Notes under the pieces: generated by a model | Told to the model about the DNA's origin: nothing | Seen by the model: the letters and a program-made list of their open reading frames with translations, nothing else | Database searches by the model: none | Translations under genes and position numbers: made by a program | Shown: positions 56,169 to 64,000 of the stretch, piece after piece | Position numbering within the stretch: the first letter of the stretch is position 1 | Layout of the letters: each line of letters starts with the position of its first letter | Assembly: GCA_030544685.1 (NCBI GenBank) | Contig: CP086683.1 | Coordinates: forward strand, 620,001 to 684,000 | Direction of reading: 5' to 3' | Source: Pseudomonas sp. B21_DOA | GTDB taxonomy: Bacteria; Pseudomonadota; Gammaproteobacteria; Pseudomonadales; Pseudomonadaceae | Length of the DNA stretch: 64,000 nt

Positions 56169-56507
56169 ATGCCGCACCTTGAAGCCGTGAACAGCGCGCC
56201 TGCCCGCGCCGATGTCTGGAACGTCAACAACGCCCACTGCCTGGCGCAATACCAAATCCTCGCGGAGGCCGAGCCGGATCTGCTGATGCGCGTGCTGAAT
56301 CTGTTCGCCTTGCAGTTTCTGACTCCGGAGCGGGTCAATGTCCAGCGCCAGGACGATCTGCTGTCGATCGATCTGCTCATGAGCGGCCTGAGCTGGCATC
56401 GCGCGCAAGTGATCGCGGAAAAACTGCGCAACCTGATCAGCGTCTGCGCGGTGGACCTGCACAACGCCGACGCGGCCTGGCAGGCGCCCACCCAGGCCGC
56501 CGGCTGA
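56169..56507 (+). CDS. Small protein with ACT-like fold, function unknown
   Basis: 112-aa protein I do not recognise by name. The central stretch (about residues 27-95) reads as an ACT-like strand-helix-strand pattern: QYQILAEAEPDLLMRVLNLF, VNVQRQDDLLSIDLLM, AQVIAEKLRNLISVCAVDLH, recalling small regulatory subunits of acetohydroxyacid synthase. Start ATG 56169 has GGAG close by. It stands beside an Lrp-family gene, which fits an amino-acid-sensing role. Confidence 0.65.
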   Translation: MPHLEAVNSAPARADVWNVNNAHCLAQYQILAEAEPDLLMRVLNLFALQFLTPERVNVQRQDDLLSIDLLMSGLSWHRAQVIAEKLRNLISVCAVDLHNADAAWQAPTQAAG

Positions 56508-56598
56508 CAAATCCGGCAACGGCTTCGTCGGGTAGTGGCCCAACGGTCAGCGGGGCCACGACTATCCTTTTGCGCATGACGCTCAAAAGGAAAGCCGC

Positions 56599-58383
56599 AT
56601 GTCCGTTCAATTTGTCACTCAGGACCGCTGGCTCGACCTCAACGATGTGTTGCGAGAACTGGTCGCCCAAGGCTTCATCTGCCAGGACGCCGCGGAACAG
56701 GCGCTCAATGCCCGCCGTCGCCATGCGGCTCACGGGCAGATGCATCCGCTGGAATTCATCGCCAGCCAGCAACTCGACGACCTCAGCCGTCCGGGCAAAC
56801 ATATGGATCTGGAAAGCCTGACCCTGTGGCTGGCGCAGCAGGCCGGGCAGCCGTATTTGCGCATCGATCCGCTGAAAATCAATGTCGCGGCGATCACGCC
56901 GCTGATGTCGTATGCCTTCGCCCAGCGCCACAAAATTCTCGCCGTCGCCGTGGACCGCGACTCGGTCACCGTGGCCAGCGCTCAGCCCTACGTCAGCGGT
57001 TGGGAAGCCGATCTGACCCACGTATTGAAGCTGCCGATCAAACGGGTTGTGGCCAACCCGGTCGACATCCAGCGCTTCAGCGTCGAGTTTTTCCGGCTGG
57101 CCAAATCGGTCAGCGGCGCCAGCAATGCCGACGCCCAGGGTGGCAACCTCGGCAACTTCGAACAACTGCTCAACCTCGGCGCCAGCAACCAGGAGCCGGA
57201 CGCCAACGACGCGCACATCGTCAACATCGTCGACTGGCTGTTCCAGTACGCTTTCCAGCAGCGCGCCAGCGATATCCATATCGAACCGCGCCGTGAGCAC
57301 GGCACCGTGCGCTTTCGCATCGACGGCGTGCTGCACAACGTCTATCAATTCCCGCCGCAGGTGACCATGGCGATTGTCAGCCGCCTGAAAAGCCTCGGCC
57401 GCATGAACGTCGCGGAAAAGCGCAAACCCCAGGACGGCCGGGTCAAGACCAAGACCCCCGATGGCGGCGAAGTGGAGCTGCGGCTATCGACCTTGCCGAC
57501 GGCGTTCGGCGAAAAAATGGTCATGCGTATTTTCGACCCGGAAGTGCTGCTGAAGAATTTTGACCAGTTGGGTTTCAGCGTCGACGATTTGCGTCGCTGG
57601 CAGGACATGACCCGTCAACCCAACGGCATCATTCTGGTCACCGGGCCGACCGGTTCGGGCAAGACCACGACCCTGTACACCACGCTGAAAAAACTGGCGA
57701 CACCGGAGGTCAACCTCTGCACCATCGAAGATCCGATCGAAATGGTCGAGCCGGCCTTCAACCAGATGCAGGTGCAGCACAACATCGAGCTGACCTTCGC
57801 CGCCGGGGTCCGGGCGCTGATGCGGCAGGACCCGGACATCATCATGATCGGCGAGATCCGCGATCTGGAAACTGCGGAAATGGCGATTCAGGCCGCGCTC
57901 ACCGGGCACTTGGTTCTGTCGACGCTGCACACCAACGATGCGCCGAGCGCCATCAGTCGTTTGCTCGAACTCGGCGTACCGCATTACCTGATCAAAGCCA
58001 CCGTGCTCGGGGTCATGGCCCAGCGTCTGGTGCGCACTTTATGTCCGCACTGCAAGGCGCCGCTGACGCTCGAAGATGAAGACTGGCAAACCCTGACCCG
58101 ACCCTGGCAGGCGCCGCTGCCGAGCAATGCGCAACGGGCGATCGGCTGCCTGGAATGCCGCGACACCGGCTATCGCGGCCGCGCCGGGGTTTACGAAATC
58201 ATGCAACTGAGCGACAGCCTCAAGGCGCTGATCACCCCGGATACCGACCTCACCGCGATCAGGCGTCAGGCGTTCAAGGAAGGCATGCGCAGCCTGCGTC
58301 TGTCCGGTGCGCAGAAAGTCGCGGCAGGGTTGACCACGGTGGAAGAAGTGCTGCGGGTGACGCCACAAAGTGAGTTGAAATAA
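56599..58383 (+). CDS. GspE/PulE/PilB-type secretion ATPase
   Basis: Hexameric traffic ATPase of type II secretion or type IV pili, 594 aa. It has an N-terminal GspE_N domain (about 60-180), Walker A GPTGSGKTTTLYTTL near residue 350, Asp box MVEPAFNQMQVQ, Walker B RQDPDIIMIGEIRD and His box LSTLHTNDAPSAISR. A zinc-binding four-cysteine patch follows: LCPHCKAP and CLECRDTGYRGRAGVYE. No pilin, GspF or secretin genes are adjacent. ATG 56599 has AAAGGAA upstream. Confidence 0.87.
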   Translation: MSVQFVTQDRWLDLNDVLRELVAQGFICQDAAEQALNARRRHAAHGQMHPLEFIASQQLDDLSRPGKHMDLESLTLWLAQQAGQPYLRIDPLKINVAAITPLMSYAFAQRHKILAVAVDRDSVTVASAQPYVSGWEADLTHVLKLPIKRVVANPVDIQRFSVEFFRLAKSVSGASNADAQGGNLGNFEQLLNLGASNQEPDANDAHIVNIVDWLFQYAFQQRASDIHIEPRREHGTVRFRIDGVLHNVYQFPPQVTMAIVSRLKSLGRMNVAEKRKPQDGRVKTKTPDGGEVELRLSTLPTAFGEKMVMRIFDPEVLLKNFDQLGFSVDDLRRWQDMTRQPNGIILVTGPTGSGKTTTLYTTLKKLATPEVNLCTIEDPIEMVEPAFNQMQVQHNIELTFAAGVRALMRQDPDIIMIGEIRDLETAEMAIQAALTGHLVLSTLHTNDAPSAISRLLELGVPHYLIKATVLGVMAQRLVRTLCPHCKAPLTLEDEDWQTLTRPWQAPLPSNAQRAIGCLECRDTGYRGRAGVYEIMQLSDSLKALITPDTDLTAIRRQAFKEGMRSLRLSGAQKVAAGLTTVEEVLRVTPQSELK

Positions 58384-58452
58384 GTCGGCACGGAACTGGA
58401 TCGGGGAATCGCCTATCCAACGCCGTAGTCAATCCCCAGGAGTCACCTCATC

Positions 58453-58770
58453 ATGCGTCTCAAACTTGCTGTCGCCACCTTGGCCCTGCTGTCGCTTCCC
58501 GTTGGTTCGGCCATGGCGGACAGCTTTTGGCGTAACGTCATCTCCTCCGGTGCCACCACCGGTTCGACCTACCTGACCTTCAAGGATCACAAGCTGATCG
58601 TCGCCGCCCAGGACGACGCCGGCAGCTTCGTCGCCAGCGACGGCGGCATCCGTGGCCCGTACCTGGAAGCAGCGATACAGAAAGTCCGCGCCGACAACCC
58701 TGGCCTCCAGGCTTCGGACATGGAACTGGCGAACGCGATCCTGGCGAAGAACGCCGTGGCTTCCGAGTAA
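58453..58770 (+). CDS. DUF2388 periplasmic protein
   Basis: Small secreted protein (105 aa): signal peptide to about residue 22 (MRLKLAVATLALLSLPVGSA), then SFWRNVISSGATTGSTYLTF and LVAAQDDAGSFVASDGGIRG-like sequence that marks DUF2388, a family largely confined to Pseudomonas. Function unknown. ATG 58453 with AGGAG upstream. It ends at a strong terminator. Confidence 0.82.
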   Translation: MRLKLAVATLALLSLPVGSAMADSFWRNVISSGATTGSTYLTFKDHKLIVAAQDDAGSFVASDGGIRGPYLEAAIQKVRADNPGLQASDMELANAILAKNAVASE

Positions 58771-58772
58771 CA

Positions 58773-58803
58773 AAAATGCCGCTCAAACGAGCGGCATTTT
58801 TTT
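58773..58803. terminator. Rho-independent terminator after the DUF2388 gene
   Basis: ATGCCGCTC-AAAC-GAGCGGCAT with A4 on the left and T7 on the right. Confidence 0.92.
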
Positions 58804-58833
58804 GCCTGTCTTCTGAACCCAATACAAAACCCG

Positions 58834-58921
58834 GTGGGAGCGAGCCTGCTCGCGAAAGCGGTGAGCCAGTCACCGAAAATGCTGGCTGGACGATTGCTTT
58901 CGCGAGCAGGCTCGCTCCCAC
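58834..58921. repeat. REPIN
   Basis: GTGGGAGCGAGCCTGCTCGC and its reverse complement, between the converging DUF2388 gene and gcvP. Confidence 0.9.
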
Positions 58922-58943
58922 AGGGCGGTGGTGGATTTAGAGA

Positions 58944-61817
58944 TCAGCGGTAATCATCCACCGGCACACACGCGCAATACAGGTTGCGATCGCCGTAGAC
59001 GTTATCCACCCGATTCACCGCCGGCCAATATTTGTGCAAGCGTGTGTGCGCATCCGGGGTGATGGCCTGTTCGACACTGTAGGGTCGCTCCCAGATCCCA
59101 GTGACATCGGCCAAGGTATGCGGCGCGCGTTTGAGCGGGTTGTCTTCGCCCGGCCAGTTGCCCTTCTGCACTTCATTGATCTCGGCGCGAATGCTCAGCA
59201 TCGCCGCGATGAAGCGGTCGAGCTCTGCCTTGGACTCGCTCTCGGTCGGCTCGACCATCAACGTCCCTGGCACCGGGAAGGACATGGTCGGCGCGTGGAA
59301 GCCGTAATCCATCAGACGCTTGGCGACGTCTTCCTCGCTGATGCCGGTCTGCGCCTTCAGCGGGCGCAGATCAAGAATGCATTCATGCGCCACCCGGCCA
59401 TTGCGCCCGGTATACAGCACCGGAAACGCGCCAGATAAATGCTGCGCCAGATAATTCGCCGCCAGAATCGCCACCTCGCTGGCGTCCGCCAGTTGCGGGC
59501 CCATCATGGCGATGTACATCCAGCTGATCGGTAAAATGCTCGCGCTACCCCACGGCGCTGCGCTGACTGCGCCGTTCTGTGCCAGCGGCACGTCAATCGG
59601 CACCACCGGATGGTTGGCGACGAACGGCGCCAGATGCGCGCGAACCCCGATCGGGCCCATGCCCGGCCCGCCGCCGCCATGGGGAATGCAGAAGGTCTTG
59701 TGCAAATTCATGTGCGACACGTCGGCACCGATGTCCGCCGGCCGTGCCAGCCCGACCTGCGCATTGAGGTTGGCGCCGTCCATGTACACCTGACCACCGT
59801 GCTTGTGGATAACCTCGCAGATCTCGCTGATGCCTTCTTCGTACACGCCGTGGGTCGATGGGTAGGTCGCCATAAGGCATGACAACTTATCCCCAGCCTC
59901 GGCGGCTTTTGCTTTCAAATCCTCCAGATCGACATTGCCCGCCTCATCGCATTCAACAATCACCACACGCATCCCGGCCATCTGCGCCGACGCTGGATTG
60001 GTGCCGTGGGCCGAGGACGGAATCAGGCAGATATCCCGCGCGCCTTCCTTCCGGCTCTCGTGATATTTACGGATCGCCAGGAGCCCGGCGTACTCGCCCT
60101 GCGCGCCGGAGTTGGGCTGCATGCAGATCGCATCGAAACCGGTAATCGCACACAACCAACGCTCAAGCTCTTCGATCATCAGCGTGTAACCGACAGCCTG
60201 CTCCCTCGGCACAAACGGATGCAGATGGGCGAACTGCGGCCAGGTAATCGGGATCATCTCGCTGGTGGCGTTGAGTTTCATCGTGCACGAGCCTAGCGGG
60301 ATCATCGATTGGTTGAGCGCCAGATCCTTGTTTTCCAGCTGTTTGAGGTAACGCAGCATCTCGGTTTCGCTGTGGTGAGCGTTGAACACCGGATGTTGCA
60401 GGTACGGCGTACTGCGCTGGAGTTCGTCGGGAATTCCCGAGGCGATGTCCTGCGCATCAAGCGCATCAACGCTCAGGCCGTGATCGGCGCCGAGCAGCAC
60501 ATCGAACAGTTTCGCCACGGTGTGTTCATCACAGGTCTCGTCCAGACTCAGACCGACGCGGCCGCGACCAAGAATGCGCAGGTTGATCTGCGCTGCCTGA
60601 GCACTTTCGATGATCGCCGTTTGCGCACCGCCGACCTCCAGGGTCAGGGTGTCGAAGAACTGCCTGTTGAGCCGCTTGATGCCGTTGCGCTCGAGTCCCG
60701 CCGCAAGGAGGCAGGTCAGGCGATGCACGCGCTGGGCGATACGCTTCAAGCCCTCGGGGCCGTGATACACCGCATAACAGCTGGCGATATTGGCCAGCAG
60801 CACCTGCGCGGTGCAGATGTTCGAATTGGCTTTCTCGCGGCGGATGTGTTGCTCGCGGGTTTGCAGGGCCATGCGCAGCGCGACGTTGCCGCGAGCATCT
60901 TTCGATACACCGATGATTCGCCCCGGAATCGCCCGTTTGTATTCCTCGCGGCTGGCGAAGAACGCCGCGTGCGGGCCGCCATAACCCATCGGCACACCGA
61001 AACGCTGGGACGAACCGAACACCACATCGGCACCCAACTCACCCGGCGGCGTCAGCACCAGCAGGCTGAGCAAATCGGTGGCGACACAGGCCAGGGCCTG
61101 ATGCGCGTGCAGGTGATCGATCAGCGGTTTGAGGTCGCGGATTTCGCCGTGGGTGTCGGGATATTGCAGCAGCGCGCCGAACACCTCGTGCTGCGCCAGG
61201 TTATCCACCGCGTCGACGATCAGTTCGAAGCCGAAACCTTCGGCACGGGTCTGCACTACTGAGAGGGTCTGCGGATGGCAGTTTTCGTCAACAAAGAACA
61301 GATTGCTCTTGGACTTCGCTACGCGCTTGGCCAAAGCCATGGCTTCGGCCGCTGCGGTGGCCTCATCGAGCAGCGAGGCGTTGGCCAGTTCCAGGCCGGT
61401 GAGGTCGATGGTCAGTTGCTGAAAATTGAGCAGCGCTTCGAGCCGGCCCTGGGCGATCTCCGGTTGGTACGGGGTGTACGCGGTGTACCAGCCGGGATTT
61501 TCCAGGACGTTGCGCAAAATGACGGTTGGCGTGACGGTGCCGTGATAGCCCATGCCGATCAGGCTGGTGAACAGCTGATTCTGCTCGGCATAACCGCGCA
61601 GCTTCGCCAGCGCAGCCTGTTCGTCGAGGGCCGGCGGCAGATCCAGTGCGCGATTGAAGCGAATGCCTGGCGGCACGGTCTGTTCGATCAGCTCGGCGCG
61701 ACTGCCCAGGCCGAGGCTGTCGAGCATCGCCTGCTGCTCGGCGGCATCCGGGCCGAGATGGCGGCGCAGAAAGGCTTCGGGATCGCGTAACTGGCTCAGG
61801 GACGGCGACTGGGACAT
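58944..61817 (-). CDS. gcvP: Glycine dehydrogenase (decarboxylating), P-protein
   Basis: PLP enzyme that decarboxylates glycine and passes the aminomethyl group to lipoylated GcvH. The PLP lysine lies in [20 protein letters not shown] (about residue 705); [13 protein letters not shown] and [20 protein letters not shown] are also characteristic. 957 aa. Start ATG 61817. It is downstream of gcvTH on the same strand but behind a terminator and REPIN, so it probably has some expression of its own. Confidence 0.97.
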   Translation of the reverse strand: MSQSPSLSQLRDPEAFLRRHLGPDAAEQQAMLDSLGLGSRAELIEQTVPPGIRFNRALDLPPALDEQAALAKLRGYAEQNQLFTSLIGMGYHGTVTPTVILRNVLENPGWYTAYTPYQPEIAQGRLEALLNFQQLTIDLTGLELANASLLDEATAAAEAMALAKRVAKSKSNLFFVDENCHPQTLSVVQTRAEGFGFELIVDAVDNLAQHEVFGALLQYPDTHGEIRDLKPLIDHLHAHQALACVATDLLSLLVLTPPGELGADVVFGSSQRFGVPMGYGGPHAAFFASREEYKRAIPGRIIGVSKDARGNVALRMALQTREQHIRREKANSNICTAQVLLANIASCYAVYHGPEGLKRIAQRVHRLTCLLAAGLERNGIKRLNRQFFDTLTLEVGGAQTAIIESAQAAQINLRILGRGRVGLSLDETCDEHTVAKLFDVLLGADHGLSVDALDAQDIASGIPDELQRSTPYLQHPVFNAHHSETEMLRYLKQLENKDLALNQSMIPLGSCTMKLNATSEMIPITWPQFAHLHPFVPREQAVGYTLMIEELERWLCAITGFDAICMQPNSGAQGEYAGLLAIRKYHESRKEGARDICLIPSSAHGTNPASAQMAGMRVVIVECDEAGNVDLEDLKAKAAEAGDKLSCLMATYPSTHGVYEEGISEICEVIHKHGGQVYMDGANLNAQVGLARPADIGADVSHMNLHKTFCIPHGGGGPGMGPIGVRAHLAPFVANHPVVPIDVPLAQNGAVSAAPWGSASILPISWMYIAMMGPQLADASEVAILAANYLAQHLSGAFPVLYTGRNGRVAHECILDLRPLKAQTGISEEDVAKRLMDYGFHAPTMSFPVPGTLMVEPTESESKAELDRFIAAMLSIRAEINEVQKGNWPGEDNPLKRAPHTLADVTGIWERPYSVEQAITPDAHTRLHKYWPAVNRVDNVYGDRNLYCACVPVDDYR

Positions 61818-61921
61818 GACGGGCTCTCTCTTGGCTTGCGCTCGGCGTCATTGCAACACGGTCAAACCAGCATAGCAGCCCGTATCGCGCCCAATATTCC
61901 AGTATCAGACGCATTTCCATT

Positions 61922-62008
61922 GTGGGAGCGGGCTTGCTCGCGAAGGCGGTTTGTCAGTCGACATGAATGTGTCTGATACACCGCCTTCGCGAGCAAGCCC
62001 GCTCCCAC
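61922..62008. repeat. REPIN
   Basis: GTGGGAGCGGGCTTGCTCGC and its reverse complement between gcvH and gcvP. Confidence 0.9.
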
Positions 62009-62027
62009 AGGGGGAAATCATCGTGCA

Positions 62028-62055
62028 CAAAAAAGCCCCGACAGGTCGGGGCTTT
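62028..62055 (-). terminator. Terminator after gcvH
   Basis: AAGCCCCGACCTGTCGGGGC then T6 on the minus strand. It separates gcvTH from gcvP. Confidence 0.88.
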
Positions 62056-62072
62056 GCGGTGTTGCTTAACGC

Positions 62073-62456
62073 TTACTCGCCAATGGCAGCCTTGTACGCG
62101 CCAGCATCGAGCAGCTTGTCCAGCTCGGCCTGGTCGCTTGGCTTGAGCTTGAAGATCCACGCGCCGTACGGGTCGGAGTTCAGCAGCTCGGGCGAGCCGC
62201 TCAGGTCTTCGTTGATCGCGATGACCTCACCGCTGACCGGGGCGTAGATGTCGGAGGCGGCTTTTACCGACTCGACCACACCGGATTGATCACCGGCAGC
62301 GAAGACCTTGCCGACTTCGGTCAGTTCGACGAATACCACGTCGCCCAGCGCTTCCTGCGCGTGATCGCTGATGCCCACGGTGACGGTGCCGTCGGCTTCC
62401 AGACGCGCCCATTCATGACTCTCGGCAAATCGCAGTTCGGCAGGGATATCGCTCAT
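62073..62456 (-). CDS. gcvH: Glycine cleavage system H protein
   Basis: Lipoyl carrier shuttling the aminomethyl group between GcvP, GcvT and lipoamide dehydrogenase, 127 aa. The lipoylated residue is Lys65 in [21 protein letters not shown] 62456 ([10 protein letters not shown]) matches homologue starts; the open frame upstream overlaps gcvT's end. 48 bases after gcvT on the same strand. Confidence 0.97.
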   Translation of the reverse strand: MSDIPAELRFAESHEWARLEADGTVTVGISDHAQEALGDVVFVELTEVGKVFAAGDQSGVVESVKAASDIYAPVSGEVIAINEDLSGSPELLNSDPYGAWIFKLKPSDQAELDKLLDAGAYKAAIGE

Positions 62457-62503
62457 CTTCGGTTTCCTCAGGAATTGGTCAGCGGTCGTGCCCGCCAAAA
62501 AGG

Positions 62504-63585
62504 TTAGATCAAAGTCTTGCCATGGCGTACGAAGGTCGGTTTGACCACCCGTACCGGGTACCACTTGCCACGGATTTCCACTTCGGCGCGGTCGGCGGTT
62601 GCCATCGGTACACGCGCCAGGGCAATCGATTTGCTCAGCGTAGGAGAGAAACTACCACTGGTGATCTCCCCTTCGCCAACATCGGCGATGCGAACCACCT
62701 GGTGAGCACGCAAAACCCCGCGCTCTTCCAGCACCAGACCGACCAGTTTGTGCGCCACGCCGGTGGCTTTTTCCGCCTCCAGCGCCGCACGGCCGATGAA
62801 CTGCCGCGAAGCCGGCTCCCAGGCGATGCTCCAGGCCATGTTCGAGGCCAGCGGTGAAACGTCCTGATGAATGTCCTGACCGTACAGGTTCATTCCGGCC
62901 TCGACACGCAAGGTGTCACGGGCACCGAGGCCGATCGGCGAAATGCCGGCGCCGACGAGGTCGTTGAAGAAACCCGGCGCCTGATTCGCCGGCAGGCAGA
63001 TTTCCAGGCCATCCTCGCCGGTGTAACCGGTACGCGCGATGAACCAATCGCCGTCGATGGCGCCTTCGAAAGGTTTGAGTTGCTGGATCAGCGTGGCGCG
63101 CGACTGGGTGACCAGTTCGGCAATCTTGTGCCGCGCCTGCGGGCCCTGAATGGCGAGCATCGCCAGCTCGGCGCGCTCGTGCAACTGCACGTCGTAAGCG
63201 CCGAGCTGGGCGTTCATCCAGGCCAGATCCTGATCGCGGGTGGAGGCGTTGAATACCAGCCGGTACGCATCGTCGAGGCGATAGACGATCATGTCGTCGA
63301 CGATGCCGCCACGCTCGTTGAGCATGGTGCTGTACAACGCCCGGCCGGGGCTGTGCAGACGTTCGACGTCGTTGGCCAGCAATGCTGAAGCCAGGCCTTG
63401 GCCTGGGCGCCGGTGACATCGATCACGGTCATATGGGAAACATCGAACACCCCGCAATCGCGGCGCACTTCGTGGTGCTCCTCGACCTGCGAGCCGTAAT
63501 GCAATGGCATGTCCCAACCGCCAAAATCGACCATCTTCGCGCCAAGCGCGAGGTGCAGGTCATACAGAGGCGTACGCTGTCCCAT
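62504..63585 (-). CDS. gcvT: Glycine cleavage system aminomethyltransferase, T protein (frameshifted as sequenced)
   Basis: Transfers the aminomethyl carbon to tetrahydrofolate, releasing ammonia. It begins [20 protein letters not shown], with the folate-binding [20 protein letters not shown], then in the next frame [40 protein letters not shown]. One T is missing near 63381 ([15 protein letters not shown]). Corrected length about 360 aa. ATG 63585 has AAGGAG upstream. First gene of the gcvTH unit. Confidence 0.94.
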
Positions 63586-63633
63586 GGGTTTCTCCTTCCG
63601 GGCGTGGCGAGGGTGCGGACCGCCGCTATACGG

Positions 63634-63662
63634 CTGAAAGCCTTGATGGATAAGGCTTTCAG
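63634..63662. promoter_or_regulatory. Perfect 11-base hairpin upstream of gcvT
   Basis: CTGAAAGCCTT and AAGGCTTTCAG pair perfectly around a seven-base loop, about 50 bases before the gcvT start. There is no T-run, so it is not a terminator. I cannot see the conserved core of a glycine riboswitch here; a regulator site or mRNA structure is possible. Confidence 0.55.
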
Positions 63663-63750
63663 TCGATTCCAGCGCACGGGTCTGTCAGACGAACCGCACC
63701 GAATGCCGCGCATTGTAGCCGCATGATGTAGGACTCACTACTACGGGGGC

Positions 63751-64000
63751 GTTCTCAATTGGTTTCCCCACCGCGTTGTCGCCTAAAAGCGAGCCAGGCA
63801 AGGCGCAGGCCGCTGGGAATGGTATTCCTTTTCAAGGCCTGCAACGCAGGCTGGCTCGCTTTAGGCACAACCTGGAGGGCCGGGCCTGCTGTTGTGCAGG
63901 GCTGCGTTGCTCGAAGCTTATTTGGAACAACCAAACCACGCTTCTCGCGTCTTGCCCTGCACAACAGCAGACCCGGCGCGGTGGGAAACCAATCGAGAAC
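63751..64000. repeat. Two-armed inverted-repeat element upstream of gcvT
   Basis: Terminal inverted repeats: GTTCTCAATTGGTTTCCCCA (63751 on) and the matching right end finishing CCAATCGAGAAC at 64000, with one mismatch and one indel over about 24 bases. Inside are two long imperfect hairpins. Arm 1 pairs 63781-63811 with 63836-63866 (GCCTAAAAGCGAGCC with GGCTCGCTTTAGGC) and has an apical GGAAT-GGT-ATTCC. Arm 2 pairs 63880-63916 with 63940-63976 (CTGCTGTTGTGCAGGGC with GCCCTGCACAACAGCAG), tipped by TTTGG-AACAA-CCAAA. No coding sequence. A non-autonomous mobile element is likely, but it may continue beyond the window. Confidence 0.8.

Noticed and set aside
63586..63750. Glycine riboswitch before gcvT
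   Set aside because: I looked for the conserved paired aptamer core and did not see it; only a simple 11-base hairpin and the palindromic element are present.

Overview
The window is chromosomal DNA of a fluorescent Pseudomonas, most likely the P. fluorescens group. Coding DNA is GC-rich, gene order and protein sequences match the Pseudomonas core genome (lgt-thyA, ptsP-rppH, ilvA/rpiA, the spu polyamine locus, ssu sulfonate genes, argA/argE, gcvTH/gcvP), and nearly every gap carries a short palindromic repeat typical of this group. I see no rRNA, tRNA, CRISPR array, prophage or transposase.

Layout. 1-4.7 kb: an aminoethylphosphonate-type ABC ATPase (runs off the left edge), a LysR regulator, and a divergent cadA/cadR metal-efflux pair. 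4.8-15 kb: housekeeping genes thyA, lgt, a TauE-type permease, an NRDE protein, ptsP, rppH, a HAD phosphatase, ilvA and rpiA. 15-22 kb: two SdiA-regulated-type beta-propeller paralogues, a fumarylacetoacetase-family protein, D-2-hydroxyglutarate dehydrogenase divergent from serA (together the PHGDH/D2HGDH serine-synthesis couple), and small periplasmic proteins. 22-30.7 kb: DUF523, a prolyl-hydroxylase-like dioxygenase, DUF2059, a hydrolase, an AHL-acylase-type enzyme, and a GlxA regulator beside an HD hydrolase. 30.8-41.3 kb: spermidine/putrescine uptake and gamma-glutamylation catabolism (spuBCDEFGH, divergent spuI), with a decayed spuA relic at the head of the operon. 41.5-51 kb: a sulfur-starvation block (TetR, ssuF-B-C-D-A-E, lsfA, oprE, tauA). 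51-56 kb: argA, argE, a CYTH-CHAD triphosphatase, an Lrp regulator. 56-64 kb: an orphan GspE-type ATPase, DUF2388, and the glycine cleavage system. The last 250 bases are a two-armed inverted-repeat element.

Reading-frame quality. Eleven genes are interrupted by 15 one-base indels, almost all apparent deletions at or beside short homopolymer runs. They hit genes whose loss would be costly (serA, gcvT, rppH) as well as dispensable ones, so I read them as mostly sequence or assembly errors. These genes are listed at their full, corrected extent. Two changes do not fit that pattern and look biological: the spuA relic, and loss of the ssuD stop codon (TGA to CGA), which fuses SsuD to SsuC.

How the genes work together. 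Polyamines enter through SpuDEFGH, are glutamylated by SpuB/SpuI and processed from SpuC onward; the hydrolase step normally done by SpuA must come from elsewhere. Sulfonates enter by SsuABC or a system using TauA and are desulfonated by SsuD with SsuE-reduced FMN; LsfA and OprE belong to the same starvation response. GcvTHP and SerA/D2HGDH connect serine, glycine and one-carbon metabolism with thyA.
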